DNA from: Streptomyces malachitofuscus
GTDB taxonomy: Bacteria; Actinomycetota; Actinomycetes; Streptomycetales; Streptomycetaceae
DNA: 64,000 nucleotides
Assembly: GCF_014650055.1 (NCBI RefSeq)
Contig: NZ_BMUF01000009.1
Span: 1 to 64,000 of the forward strand
Direction: 5' to 3'
Shown in pieces: positions 24,664-32,924 of this stretch. The first letter of the stretch is position 1. The number at the start of each line of letters is the position of its first letter. The position numbers and the translations under genes are program-made. The notes beneath the pieces are model-generated. The model was given only the letters and a program-made list of their open reading frames with translations. It was not told the DNA's origin and ran no database searches.

Positions 24664-26682
24664 TCAGCCGGAGCCGGGCACGCGCAGGGCGACCATGGCC
24701 ACGTCGTCGTCGCTGTCGACGGTCAGCTGGTCGGCGAGGAGGGCCTCGCAGAAGGCCTCCAATGGGCGGCGGACGGCCGCCGAGGCGTGGTCGCGCAGGC
24801 GTTCCAGGCCGACGGTGATGTCCTCGTCGCGGCGCTCCACCAGCCCGTCGGTGTAGAGCAGCAGGGTCGAGCCGGGCGGCAGCGGCTCGACGGCCGTGTC
24901 GTAGGAGGGGTGCGGGACCAGCCCGAGCATCGGGGAGCGGCCCCCGGCCAGGAACCGCGCGGTGCCGTCCCCTTCGACCAGCAGCGGCGGCGGGTGTCCC
25001 GCGACGGAGAAGTGGAGGCGGAAGCCCTCGCCCCCGTCGCGTTCGACCCGGGCCAGGACGCAGGTGGCGGTGCACTCCAGGTAGAGGGTCTGCACGGAGA
25101 CGTCCAGCCGGCCCAGGATCGTGCCGGTCGGTTCCTGGCGGTCCAGGGTGAGTCCGCGGAGCATGTTGCGCAGCTGGCTCATGGTGACGGCGGCCGGCAG
25201 GTCGTGGCCGGAGACGTCTCCGATGGTGAGGGCGACGGCACCGTCCCGGAGCACGAACGCGTCGTACCAGTCGCCGCCGACCTCGGCGGCCGCGGTGCTG
25301 GGCCGGTAGCGGACGGCGATGCCGAGGCCGGGCACGTCCGGCGGGTCGGTGAGCAGGCTGCGCTGGAGGGCGATCGCGACCTGCTGGGTGCGCTGGTACT
25401 CCAGGGCGTTGCTGAGGGGGGCGTGGGCCCGTTGCAGCAGGGTCCGCAGCAGATCGATCTCGGGTTGGCCGAGGGGCGGGCGGTCGTCGCTGACCGAGGC
25501 GGTGACCAGGGCGGCCGTGGTGCCGTCGACGACGACGGGGTACAGGACGACGCTGTTGGCGCCGGGGGCGAGCCAGGGCCGGCCCCCGGGCGGGCAGAGG
25601 TCGGGCGGCGGTTCCCCGGGCGGGAAGACGGCGTGCACGACCCCGCGTCCGTCGGCGGCGCGGGCGAGCGGGCTGCCCGACCCCAGGTGCTCCTCGTGGT
25701 GCGGGGGCAGGTCGGGCAGTCCCGGGGCGGTGACGGCGGCCACCCGTTCGGCGGTGAGCGGGGTGCCCGGCAGGCGGTGCAGGGCGTGCGGCAGGAGGTG
25801 GATGGTGCAGTTGTCGGCGAGGTCCGGCACGATCACCCCGGCGAGGGCCGCGAGCATCTCGTCCAGCCGCCCGACGCCGGCGGTGGCCGCGGCGGCGCGC
25901 GCCAGGAACTCCTCCCGGCGCCTCTCCTGCCACTCCTGCTCGACGTCCGTGCAGGTGCCCATCCACTCGATCACCGTGTCGCCGTCGCGCACCGGCGCGG
26001 CATCGACGTCGAAGTGCCGGTAGCCGCCCGTGGCCTGCCGCAGCCGGTAGGTGTGGGTCCAGCGCGACGCCTGTTCGGTCACCGCCCGGTGCCACGACTC
26101 GACGGCGGCGGCACGGTCGTCGGGGTGGACCGCGTCGGTCCAGCCGTCGTCGCGGAACTCCTCCCAGCTCTGCCCGGTCACCCGGGTCCAGCCGGGGCTC
26201 GGCTCGGTCACCGCTCCCTTGGGGCTCGTCACCCAGACGATCTGGGATCCGGCGTTCACCAGGCTGCGGTAGCGCTGCAGCGCGCGGCGGCGCTCCTCGG
26301 ACAGGACGTGGATGCGTTCGGCGGCGGTGACCTGTCCGGTGACCTCGACGATGACGCCGAGGACGCCCTGCCGGCCGTCGCTCATCGTGGCGCGGGAGAT
26401 GCTGAACGAGAAGTAGCGGGTCGCCGCGCCGTCCGGGCCGGGATAGGACAGGTCGACGGGGACGGCGGTGAGGACCTCGGCGGTGCCCGTGGCGAGGACA
26501 CGGTCGAACAGGTCGAAGTAGCCGGGCTGCGCGAGGTCCGGGAACGCCTCGCGGATGGTCCGGCCCAGCGGGCGGTCCCCGAAGGTTTCGCGGTAGACCC
26601 TGTTGGTGTACGCGAGCCGGTGCTCCGGCCCCTGCGTGACGACGACGCCGATCGGGGCGGGGTCGAACATCTCGAGCTTCAT
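24664..26682 (-). CDS. PAS/GAF-sensor SpoIIE-type PP2C phosphatase
   Basis: 672 residues. Two PAS-like domains lie at about 1-115 (MFDPAPIGVVVTQGPEHRLAYTNR) and 140-255 (GYRHFDVDAAPVRDGDTVIEWMGTCTDV), a GAF-like domain at about 270-430, and a PP2C/SpoIIE phosphatase at about 450-672 with EVGGDWYDAF, IGDVSGHDLPAAVTMSQLR and DDDVAMVAL holding the metal-binding Asp residues. Enzymes of this kind dephosphorylate anti-anti-sigma factors (partner-switching), releasing a sigma factor or other target in response to a signal. The partner is not encoded nearby. The ATG at 26682 follows GGAGGG. Confidence 0.9.
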   Translation of the reverse strand: MKLEMFDPAPIGVVVTQGPEHRLAYTNRVYRETFGDRPLGRTIREAFPDLAQPGYFDLFDRVLATGTAEVLTAVPVDLSYPGPDGAATRYFSFSISRATMSDGRQGVLGVIVEVTGQVTAAERIHVLSEERRRALQRYRSLVNAGSQIVWVTSPKGAVTEPSPGWTRVTGQSWEEFRDDGWTDAVHPDDRAAAVESWHRAVTEQASRWTHTYRLRQATGGYRHFDVDAAPVRDGDTVIEWMGTCTDVEQEWQERRREEFLARAAAATAGVGRLDEMLAALAGVIVPDLADNCTIHLLPHALHRLPGTPLTAERVAAVTAPGLPDLPPHHEEHLGSGSPLARAADGRGVVHAVFPPGEPPPDLCPPGGRPWLAPGANSVVLYPVVVDGTTAALVTASVSDDRPPLGQPEIDLLRTLLQRAHAPLSNALEYQRTQQVAIALQRSLLTDPPDVPGLGIAVRYRPSTAAAEVGGDWYDAFVLRDGAVALTIGDVSGHDLPAAVTMSQLRNMLRGLTLDRQEPTGTILGRLDVSVQTLYLECTATCVLARVERDGGEGFRLHFSVAGHPPPLLVEGDGTARFLAGGRSPMLGLVPHPSYDTAVEPLPPGSTLLLYTDGLVERRDEDITVGLERLRDHASAAVRRPLEAFCEALLADQLTVDSDDDVAMVALRVPGSG

Positions 26683-26782
26683 GAGCCCTCCACCTGCCCG
26701 TACCCGGGAGCGAACGTGCTGGGCGACAGGTGCCCAGTACCCCGCCCCCGGGGTCCGACGCGCGCGGCGCGTGCGCGGTGGG

Positions 26783-27877
26783 TCAGCGCGCGGTGCGCGT
26801 GTGGACGTACTCCACGAGGCGGGTCAGGGCGTCCGGGTCGGTGGACGGCATCACGCCGTGGCCGAGGTTGAAGACGTGGCCCTCCAGACCGGCCGCGGAG
26901 TCCAGCACCTCCTGCGCCTTGGCCTCGACGGCGTCGGAGCCGGCGAACAGGACGGTCGGGTCGAGGTTGCCCTGGAGCGCCTTGCCCGGACCGACGCGCC
27001 GGGCGGCCTCGTCCATGGGGACGCGCCAGTCGACGCCGACGACGTCCGCGCCGGCCTCGCCCATGAGCTTCAGCAGCTCACCGGTGCCGACGCCGAAGTG
27101 GATGCGCGGGACGCCGTGGCCGGCGACCCGGCGGAACACCTTCGCCGAGGCGGGCAGCACCGAGCGCCGGTAGTCGGAGGGGGCGAGCGCCCCGGCCCAG
27201 GAGTCGAAGAGCTGGACGGCACTGGCGCCGGCCCGGATCTGGACCTCGAGGAACGCGGCCGTGATGTCGGCGAGGCGGTCGAGCAGGTCGGCCCAGAGCT
27301 CCGGGTCGCCGTACATCATCGCCTTGGCGTTCTCGTACGTGCGGGAGGGGCCGCCCTCGACGAGGTAGCTGGCGAGGGTGAAGGGGGCGCCCGCGAAGCC
27401 GATCAGCGGGGTGGACCCGAGTTCCGGGACCAGCATGCCGATGGCCTCGGTGACGTAGGAGACGTCCTCCGGGGTGAGGTCGCGCAGCCGGGCGAGGTCG
27501 GCGCGGGTGCGCACCGGCTGCTCGACGACCGGGCCGATGCCGGGCTTGATGTCGAGGTCGATGCCGATGGCCTTGAGCGGGACGACGATGTCGCTGAAGT
27601 AGATCGCCGCGTCGACGTGGTGGCGGCGCACCGGCTGGAGCGTGATCTCGGTGACCAGGTCGGGGCGCATGCAGGAGTCGAGCATCCCGATGCCCTCGCG
27701 CACCTTGCGGTACTCCGGCAGTGAGCGCCCGGCCTGCCGCATGAACCACACCGGCGTGTGCGGCACCGGCTCACGACGGCACGCCTTGAGGAAGGCCGAA
27801 TCCTTGACTGCGTCGTTCTTGACGGGATCGGTGGTCGCTGTCGGCGTCTGGCCCGTCGGGCTTGCGTTGGCACTCAC
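26783..27877 (-). CDS. hemE: Uroporphyrinogen decarboxylase
   Basis: 364 residues, close to the normal length. The diagnostic N-terminal active-site motif PVWFMRQAGRSLPEYR is present, followed by ITLQPVRRHHVDAAIYFSDIVVPLKAIG, LIGFAGAPFTLASYLVEGG and a C-terminal FNLGHGVMPSTDPDALTRLVEYVH. The enzyme decarboxylates uroporphyrinogen III to coproporphyrinogen III, which the HemG/HemQ pair encoded 6 kb away then takes to heme. The start is set at the GTG at 27877; a GAGACT box sits 7 nt upstream and no Shine-Dalgarno is seen, so the message may be leaderless. Confidence 0.95.
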   Translation of the reverse strand: MSANASPTGQTPTATTDPVKNDAVKDSAFLKACRREPVPHTPVWFMRQAGRSLPEYRKVREGIGMLDSCMRPDLVTEITLQPVRRHHVDAAIYFSDIVVPLKAIGIDLDIKPGIGPVVEQPVRTRADLARLRDLTPEDVSYVTEAIGMLVPELGSTPLIGFAGAPFTLASYLVEGGPSRTYENAKAMMYGDPELWADLLDRLADITAAFLEVQIRAGASAVQLFDSWAGALAPSDYRRSVLPASAKVFRRVAGHGVPRIHFGVGTGELLKLMGEAGADVVGVDWRVPMDEAARRVGPGKALQGNLDPTVLFAGSDAVEAKAQEVLDSAAGLEGHVFNLGHGVMPSTDPDALTRLVEYVHTRTAR

Positions 27878-28009
27878 ACCGGCCAGTCTCGCATGACCCG
27901 TCCGCCTCCCCGGACGCCAGGTCGCCCGGTGTGCGGTGCGCGCGGGGCACGATCCGGACAGCCCCCGCCGCCGCGGGTGTCCCTCCCTGCACGGGGGCGC
28001 CGTTCCGCT

Positions 28010-28015
28010 TAATCT
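28010..28015 (+). promoter_or_regulatory. Possible -10 box (TAATCT) of a leaderless mRNA
   Basis: TAATCT lies 7 nt before the ATG at 28023; the intervening TCCCCGC cannot act as a ribosome-binding site. Confidence 0.45.
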
Positions 28016-28022
28016 TCCCCGC

Positions 28023-28697
28023 ATGGCTGCGGCTCAGGGACGACTGTCGGACGGCGCTGGCGGAATGGACGAACCGAAGGGGACCGAGAAGGATCCCGGG
28101 CACGGGGGTGCGCCCCCGCTGCCCTTCCGGGCGGCGGTCGACGCGCTGCGCGGCGCTCGGCTGCGGCCGCAGGTCGAGGTGGATCCCGCGCCCGCGCCCA
28201 AACGTCTCGCCCCGTACGCGTACGCGCTGGAGGCGGCGGTCGTGGACGGCGAGGAGGACCTGGCGGACGGCCGGCTGGTGCTGCTGCACGACCCGGCCGG
28301 GCACGACGGCTGGCGGGGCACCTTCCGTCTGGTGACGCTGGTGCGCGCGGAGCTGGAGCCGGAGATGGCGGCGGACCCGCTGCTGCCGGAGGTGTGCTGG
28401 TCCTGGCTGACCGGCGCGCTCTCGGCGCGCGGTCTGACGTACGGCGAGCCGAGCGGCACGGTGACGCGGGCGAGTTCGCACTACTTCGGCGGGCTGTCGG
28501 AGCGGCCGGCCGCCTCGCAGATCGAGATCCGGGCCTCCTGGACGCCCAGGGAGGGTGTGGCCGGGGCACCGGACGCGGGGGCCCATCTGGTCGCGTGGTG
28601 CGATCTGCTGGCGCAGGTGGCGGGGCTGCCGCCGGCCGCTCCCGGGGACGCGTCGGTGGTGACGCTGCCGCAGCGGAGGGGACCGCAGTCGCGCTGA
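28023..28697 (+). CDS. DUF3000 domain protein
   Basis: 224 residues from the ATG at 28023. FRAAVDALRGARLRPQVEVDPAPAPKRLAPYAYALEAAV, LVLLHDPAGHDGWRGTFRLVTLVRAELEPEM and CWSWLTGALSARGLTYGEPSGTVTRASSHYFGGL are the conserved blocks of this actinobacterial family of unknown function. It is cytosolic, with no signal or membrane segment. The position between hemE (divergent) and whiI is what I recall for other Streptomyces, which supports a conserved neighbourhood rather than a shared role. Confidence 0.85.
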   Translation: MAAAQGRLSDGAGGMDEPKGTEKDPGHGGAPPLPFRAAVDALRGARLRPQVEVDPAPAPKRLAPYAYALEAAVVDGEEDLADGRLVLLHDPAGHDGWRGTFRLVTLVRAELEPEMAADPLLPEVCWSWLTGALSARGLTYGEPSGTVTRASSHYFGGLSERPAASQIEIRASWTPREGVAGAPDAGAHLVAWCDLLAQVAGLPPAAPGDASVVTLPQRRGPQSR

Positions 28698-28859
28698 GCT
28701 TCCCGCTTCGGGCTCCGCGCAATCATCCCTGACCGTCTCTTTGTCGATACGGCCACTTTCGGAAGCGATGCGATGCAGACCGAAACCGTTCGATCTTCGA
28801 CTGATCGATCGCGCGTCCGAATTGCCCGGATTGTTACTCATCACTTCGTGATCATTCGT

Positions 28860-28887
28860 TAAAGGACAACAGGTTTGTTGCCGAAGA
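28860..28887 (+). promoter_or_regulatory. Sigma-WhiG-like promoter upstream of whiI
   Basis: TAAA at 28860-28863, a 16-nt spacer, then GCCGAAGA at 28880-28887. The consensus for this motility-type sigma factor is TAAA, about 15-16 nt, GCCGATAA, so both elements are in place with one or two changes in the -10. Direct WhiG control of whiI is established in S. coelicolor. Transcription would start near 28895, giving a leader of about 70 nt. Confidence 0.72.
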
Positions 28888-28965
28888 CGACTGTGACCTT
28901 GAAAGCACGGTTCGTCCCGGCTTCACCCCCCACGAGCCGGCCCCGTCCCGCACCCAGGAGGCCTG

Positions 28966-29628
28966 GTGTCCGTTCTCCTCGAGCAGCCCGCAAGCCTGGT
29001 CGCCTACCGCCCGAACAAGCCGACCGCCATGGTGGTCGTGGCCGACCCGCGCGTCCGTTCCACCGTCACCCGCCATCTGTGGGCGCTCGGTGTGCGCGAT
29101 GTCATCGAGGCCTCGTCCGTCGCGGAGGCTCGTCCCCGCATCGGCAACCCCCGCGACATCTGCGTCGCCGAAGTCCATCTGCCGGATGGTTCCGGCCTCA
29201 CCCTCCTCTCCGAGACCCGCGCCGCCGGCTGGCCCAACGGCCTGGCCCTGTCCGCCGCCGACGACATCGGCGCCGTGCGCAACGCGCTGGCCGGCGGAGT
29301 GAAGGGATACGTCGTCACCGGCACCCGCACCAACCTCGGGCTCCCCACCCGACCCGGTGCCGCCCCCATCGGCGCCGCCGCCGCCCGTCTGCACCGCCGC
29401 CCCCCGGGTGCCCCGAGCCACCCGGGCGGCTACCGCGAACTGTCCGGCCGCGAGGTCGAGGTGCTGCGGCTGGTGGCGGAGGGCCAGTCGAACAAGGCGA
29501 TCGGCGTCTCCATGGGCCTGTCCGCCCTGACCGTCAAGAGCCACCTCGCCCGCATCGCGCGCAAGCTCGGCACGGGCGACCGCGCCGGCATGGTGGCCGT
29601 GGCCCTGCGCACCGGCATCATCCACTGA
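28966..29628 (+). CDS. whiI: WhiI, atypical response regulator for sporulation
   Basis: 220 residues starting at the GTG at 28966, just after AGGAGG. An N-terminal receiver-like domain (about 20-125) precedes a LuxR/FixJ HTH (about 150-215: YRELSGREVEVLRLVAEGQSNKAIGVSMGLSALTVKSHLARIARKLG). The phosphorylation pocket is degenerate: the acidic pair reads AD (26-27) and the phospho-acceptor position in ICVAEVHLPDGSG is Glu69 instead of Asp. No histidine kinase is adjacent. In S. coelicolor WhiI acts late in sporulation as a heterodimer with BldM. Identification rests on the sequence features, length, neighbours and WhiG-type promoter. Confidence 0.88.
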   Translation: MSVLLEQPASLVAYRPNKPTAMVVVADPRVRSTVTRHLWALGVRDVIEASSVAEARPRIGNPRDICVAEVHLPDGSGLTLLSETRAAGWPNGLALSAADDIGAVRNALAGGVKGYVVTGTRTNLGLPTRPGAAPIGAAAARLHRRPPGAPSHPGGYRELSGREVEVLRLVAEGQSNKAIGVSMGLSALTVKSHLARIARKLGTGDRAGMVAVALRTGIIH

Positions 29629-29681
29629 CCCCGGCCCGGACGCCTGCGACCCGCCCGCGCCCGTCGGCACCACTGTCGGCG

Positions 29682-29699
29682 GGCGCCCGCGCGGGCGCC
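29682..29699. terminator. GC palindrome downstream of whiI
   Basis: GGCGCCCGC followed directly by GCGGGCGCC, a perfect 18-bp palindrome 54 bp after the whiI stop. It may act as a terminator, but it has no separate loop and no T-tract. Confidence 0.3.
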
Positions 29700-29785
29700 G
29701 TCGTCAAGGGATCCGCCAAGGCCTGTTTTCGCTGGTCGGCCCCGCCCACGCGCGTAGGGGCAGGTCAGGCCCCCGCCGGTGCGGA

Positions 29786-29791
29786 TACTCT
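29786..29791 (+). promoter_or_regulatory. Possible -10 box (TACTCT) of a leaderless mRNA
   Basis: TACTCT ends 6 nt before the GTG at 29798. The gap TGACAG is not a ribosome site. Confidence 0.45.
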
Positions 29792-29797
29792 TGACAG

Positions 29798-31087
29798 GTG
29801 ACCGACGCCCACGACACCGCAGCAGACAGTTCACTGCGCACCACCGGAGGCGCCCCTCCGGACGACGGCGGATCTTCTGCTACGGAGGCGCCGATCCCCT
29901 TGCTCGAACCGCGCGAGGGCATTCCGCCCGTCGTCGCGGACGAGGCCGCGCTCGCCGAGGTGATCGCCGCCTTCGCCGCCGGGACCGGCCCCGTCGCCGT
30001 GGACGCCGAGCGCGCCTCCGGCTACCGCTACGGCCAGCGCGCCTACCTCGTCCAGCTGCGCCGCGAGGGCGCCGGCACCGCGCTGATCGATCCGGTCGCC
30101 TGCCCCGACCTGTCCGGTCTCGGCGAGGTGCTGTCAGGCACCGAGTGGGTGCTGCACGCCGCCACCCAGGACCTGCCGTGTCTGCGCGAGATAGGCATGG
30201 TGCCCACCCGCCTCTTCGACACCGAGCTGGCCGGACGCCTGGCCGGGTTCCCCCGGGTCGGCCTCGGCGCGATGGTCGAGAACGTGCTCGGCTTCGTGCT
30301 GGAGAAGGGACACTCCGCCGTCGACTGGTCCACCCGCCCGCTGCCCGAGCCCTGGCTGCGCTACGCCGCCCTCGACGTCGAGCTGCTGGTCGACCTCCGG
30401 GACGCGCTGGAGAAGGAGCTGGAACGGCAGGGCAAGCTCGACTGGGCCCGGCAGGAGTTCGAGGCGATCGCCTCGGCGCCGCCGCCGGAGCCCCGCAAGG
30501 ACCCCTGGCGGCGCACCTCCGGCATGCACAAGGTCCGCCGCCGCCGGCAGATGGCCGTCGTCCGTGAGCTGTGGCAGACCCGCGACCGGATCGCCCGCCG
30601 CCGGGACGTCTCCCCGGGCAAGGTGCTCTCGGACGCGGCCATCGTCGAGGCCGCACTGGCCATGCCGGCCAACCCGCACGCGCTGGCCGCGCTGAACGGG
30701 TTCGGCCAGCGGGTCGGGCGGCGCCAGCTGGAGCAGTGGCAGGCGGCCGTCGACCGGGCGAAGTCGCTGAGCGAGGACCGGCTGCCCCAGCCCGGCCAGC
30801 CGGTCACCGGTCCCCCGCCGCCGCGCGCGTGGGCCGACAAGGACCCGGCGGCCGCGGCACGGCTGTCCGCCGCGCGGGCGGGCGTGAGCGAACTGGCCGA
30901 GCGCCTGGGGATGCCGGCGGAGAACCTGATCACGCCGGATACGGTGCGGAGGGTGTGCTGGGAGCCTCCGGCGGTCGTGGAGGCGGATTCCGTGTCGGCG
31001 GCGCTGGCCGCTCACGGGGCACGGGTCTGGCAGGTGGAGCAGGTCACGCCGGTGCTGGTTGCCGCGCTGGCGTCGGCGCGCGCCTAG
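29798..31087 (+). CDS. RNase D-type 3'-5' exonuclease with HRDC domain
   Basis: 429 residues. The DEDDy exonuclease domain (about 40-215) shows all motifs: VAVDAERASGYRYGQRAYLVQLRR (Asp and Glu of ExoI), HAATQDLPCLREIG (ExoII Asp) and YAALDVELLVDLRDALE (ExoIII Tyr and Asp). An HRDC domain follows (about 240-320: RRQMAVVRELWQTRDRIARRRDVSPGKVL ... LAALNGFGQR). The C-terminal 100 residues are an actinobacterial extension. Activity would be trimming of RNA 3' ends, such as tRNA or rRNA precursors. A TACTCT box 6 nt before the GTG suggests a leaderless message. Confidence 0.9.
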   Translation: MTDAHDTAADSSLRTTGGAPPDDGGSSATEAPIPLLEPREGIPPVVADEAALAEVIAAFAAGTGPVAVDAERASGYRYGQRAYLVQLRREGAGTALIDPVACPDLSGLGEVLSGTEWVLHAATQDLPCLREIGMVPTRLFDTELAGRLAGFPRVGLGAMVENVLGFVLEKGHSAVDWSTRPLPEPWLRYAALDVELLVDLRDALEKELERQGKLDWARQEFEAIASAPPPEPRKDPWRRTSGMHKVRRRRQMAVVRELWQTRDRIARRRDVSPGKVLSDAAIVEAALAMPANPHALAALNGFGQRVGRRQLEQWQAAVDRAKSLSEDRLPQPGQPVTGPPPPRAWADKDPAAAARLSAARAGVSELAERLGMPAENLITPDTVRRVCWEPPAVVEADSVSAALAAHGARVWQVEQVTPVLVAALASARA

Positions 31088-31128
31088 TCGCCGTACGACG
31101 CGCCGTCGTAGGGCGGGTGCGGGTACGT

Positions 31129-31182
31129 CGTGGCTTGTCGCCCACGCGGCGGAGCCGCACATCGATGCAGCCCTCGCCCCTT
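31129..31182 (+). repeat. Dispersed Streptomyces intergenic repeat, copy 1
   Basis: The core GGCTTGTCGCCCACGCGGCG continues GGAGCCGCACATCGAT and ends in a C-rich run before CTTGGGGGCG. The same sequence occurs inverted at 54847-54903, with a 2-nt length difference and a few changes. Both lie outside genes. Here it sits between the convergent ends of the exonuclease and ABC permease genes. Confidence 0.75.
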
Positions 31183-31206
31183 GGGGGCGCCCATGTCGGC
31201 GCCTCC

Positions 31207-32037
31207 TCATTTCGTGGCCCCTCTCATGAAGCCGTTGTAGATGAAGCGCTGGAGGAAGAGGAAGACGATCAAGGTAGGGAGGATGACCAGGACGGCGCCC
31301 GCCGAGATCGTCTCCCAGTGCGCTCCGAAGGGGCCCTTGAAGCGGAACAGGGACGTCGAGATCACGCCAAGGTCCTCGGAGGGCATGTAGAGGAAGGGGA
31401 TGTAGAAGTCGTTGTAGACGTTGATCCCCTTCACGATGACCACCGTGGCGATCGCCGGCTTGAGCAGCGGGAGGATCACCTTGCGGTAGACGGTGAACGC
31501 ACCCGCGCCGTCCAGCCGGGCCGCCTCGTCCAGGGAGACCGGGATCGAGCGGATGAACTGCAGGAAGATGTAGATCGACACGATGTCCGTGCCCATGTGG
31601 AGCGCGATCGGCGCCCACAGGCTGTCGAACATGCCGAAGCTGTTGACGATCTGGAAGGTCGCCACCTGAGTGGTCACCCCGGGGACCAGCGCGGCCAGCA
31701 GGAACAGCGCCAGGACCGGCTTCCGGAAGCGGAAGTGGAAGCGGTCGATGGCGTACGCCGTCATCGAGCCGATGAGGATCGTGCCACCGATGGCGGCCAC
31801 CAGGATGATCGCCGTGTTGCCGAACGCGGACAGCATCCGGCCGTCCTGGAACGCCGTCACGTAGTTGTCGAAGTTCAGCGGATCGTCCGGCAGGGCCAGC
31901 GCCCCGCTGCCGTCCGCCATCTCCTCCGAGGACTTCAGCGAGGTCAGGAGGACCACGGTGAGCGGCAGCAGCACCACCAGCGCCGCGAGGATCAGCGACA
32001 GGTACACCAGCGTGCGGGTCACGGTGCGGCGGGTCAT
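31207..32037 (-). CDS. Carbohydrate ABC transporter permease (MalG type)
   Basis: 276 residues from the ATG at 32037, which overlaps the stop of the upstream permease by four bases. Six membrane segments are apparent, and the permease loop EAARLDGAGAFTVYRKVILPLLKPAI has the EAA-motif form that contacts the ATPase. No ATP-binding subunit is encoded in this operon; as in other Streptomyces sugar importers a shared MsiK-type ATPase elsewhere probably supplies energy. It is the third gene of the binding protein-permease-permease operon facing the beta-mannosidase. Confidence 0.9.
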   Translation of the reverse strand: MTRRTVTRTLVYLSLILAALVVLLPLTVVLLTSLKSSEEMADGSGALALPDDPLNFDNYVTAFQDGRMLSAFGNTAIILVAAIGGTILIGSMTAYAIDRFHFRFRKPVLALFLLAALVPGVTTQVATFQIVNSFGMFDSLWAPIALHMGTDIVSIYIFLQFIRSIPVSLDEAARLDGAGAFTVYRKVILPLLKPAIATVVIVKGINVYNDFYIPFLYMPSEDLGVISTSLFRFKGPFGAHWETISAGAVLVILPTLIVFLFLQRFIYNGFMRGATK

Positions 32038-32924
32038 ACCAGGTCCACCTTCTCGTCGGGGACGATGCGCCGCTGCACCCAGGTGACCGCCAGGACGATC
32101 AGCAGCAGGACGACGGCCGCCGCCGAGGCGAGCCCGGTCTTGTTGAACTGGAACGCCAGCTTCACGGTCTGGATGACGAACGTCTCGGTGCCGGTGGCAC
32201 CGCCCGTCATGATGTAGGGGATCTCGAAGACCGACAGCGAGCCGGAGACGGAGAGGATCACGCTCAGGCTCAGTACGGGTCTGATGCCGGGCGCGATGAT
32301 GTGCCGGAACTGCTGCCAACGGGTCGCGCCGTCGATCTCGGCCGCCTCGTACAACTCGCCCGGGATGGACTGGATGGCGCCGAGGAAGAGCACGAAGTTC
32401 AGGCCCATGTGACGCCAGACGGAGACGCCCGCGAGCGAGGTGTTCGCGGAGAACGGCGTGCCCAGCCAGGCGTGGTCGGTGCCGGCGCCGAACAGGCTCA
32501 GCACGGAGTCGAGGGTGCCGCCGTCCTGGAAGAAGTAGAGGAAGACGAAGCCGATCGCCACGCCGTTGACCAGGTACGGGAAGAACAGCACCCCCTTGAA
32601 GAAGTTGCGGAAGCGGACGTCGAAGCTCAGGACCGTGGCGAAGTAGAGGGCGAGGACGATCTGCACCACGGAGGCGGCGAGGTAGTAGCCGCTGACGAAG
32701 AACACCTCGAACAGCTCGGAACGGGTGAGGAGTTCGGAGTAGTTCCCGGCGCCCGTCCAGTTCAGCTCCGGGCTCACACCGTCCCAGTCGGTGAAGCTGT
32801 ACGCGATCATGTTGGCGATCGGCGCGTAGGTGAACGTCAGCAGCAGGGTCAGCGGGGCGGCCAGGAAGAGCCAGGGGGTGAGACGGCGGCCCGGCCGCGC
32901 CGCCTCGCGGGCGGTGTCCGCCAT
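32034..32924 (-). CDS. Carbohydrate ABC transporter permease (MalF type)
   Basis: 296 residues from the ATG at 32924, which shares one base with the stop of the binding-protein gene (TGATG). Six membrane segments; the cytoplasmic EAA loop reads ELYEAAEIDGATRWQQFRHIIAPGIRP. It pairs with the MalG-type permease immediately downstream to form the membrane channel of the importer. Confidence 0.9.
   Translation of the reverse strand: MADTAREAARPGRRLTPWLFLAAPLTLLLTFTYAPIANMIAYSFTDWDGVSPELNWTGAGNYSELLTRSELFEVFFVSGYYLAASVVQIVLALYFATVLSFDVRFRNFFKGVLFFPYLVNGVAIGFVFLYFFQDGGTLDSVLSLFGAGTDHAWLGTPFSANTSLAGVSVWRHMGLNFVLFLGAIQSIPGELYEAAEIDGATRWQQFRHIIAPGIRPVLSLSVILSVSGSLSVFEIPYIMTGGATGTETFVIQTVKLAFQFNKTGLASAAAVVLLLIVLAVTWVQRRIVPDEKVDLV

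Noticed and set aside
28698..28965. A gene in the gap before whiI
   Set aside because: Lower GC and no codon bias; the region instead holds the WhiG-type promoter.
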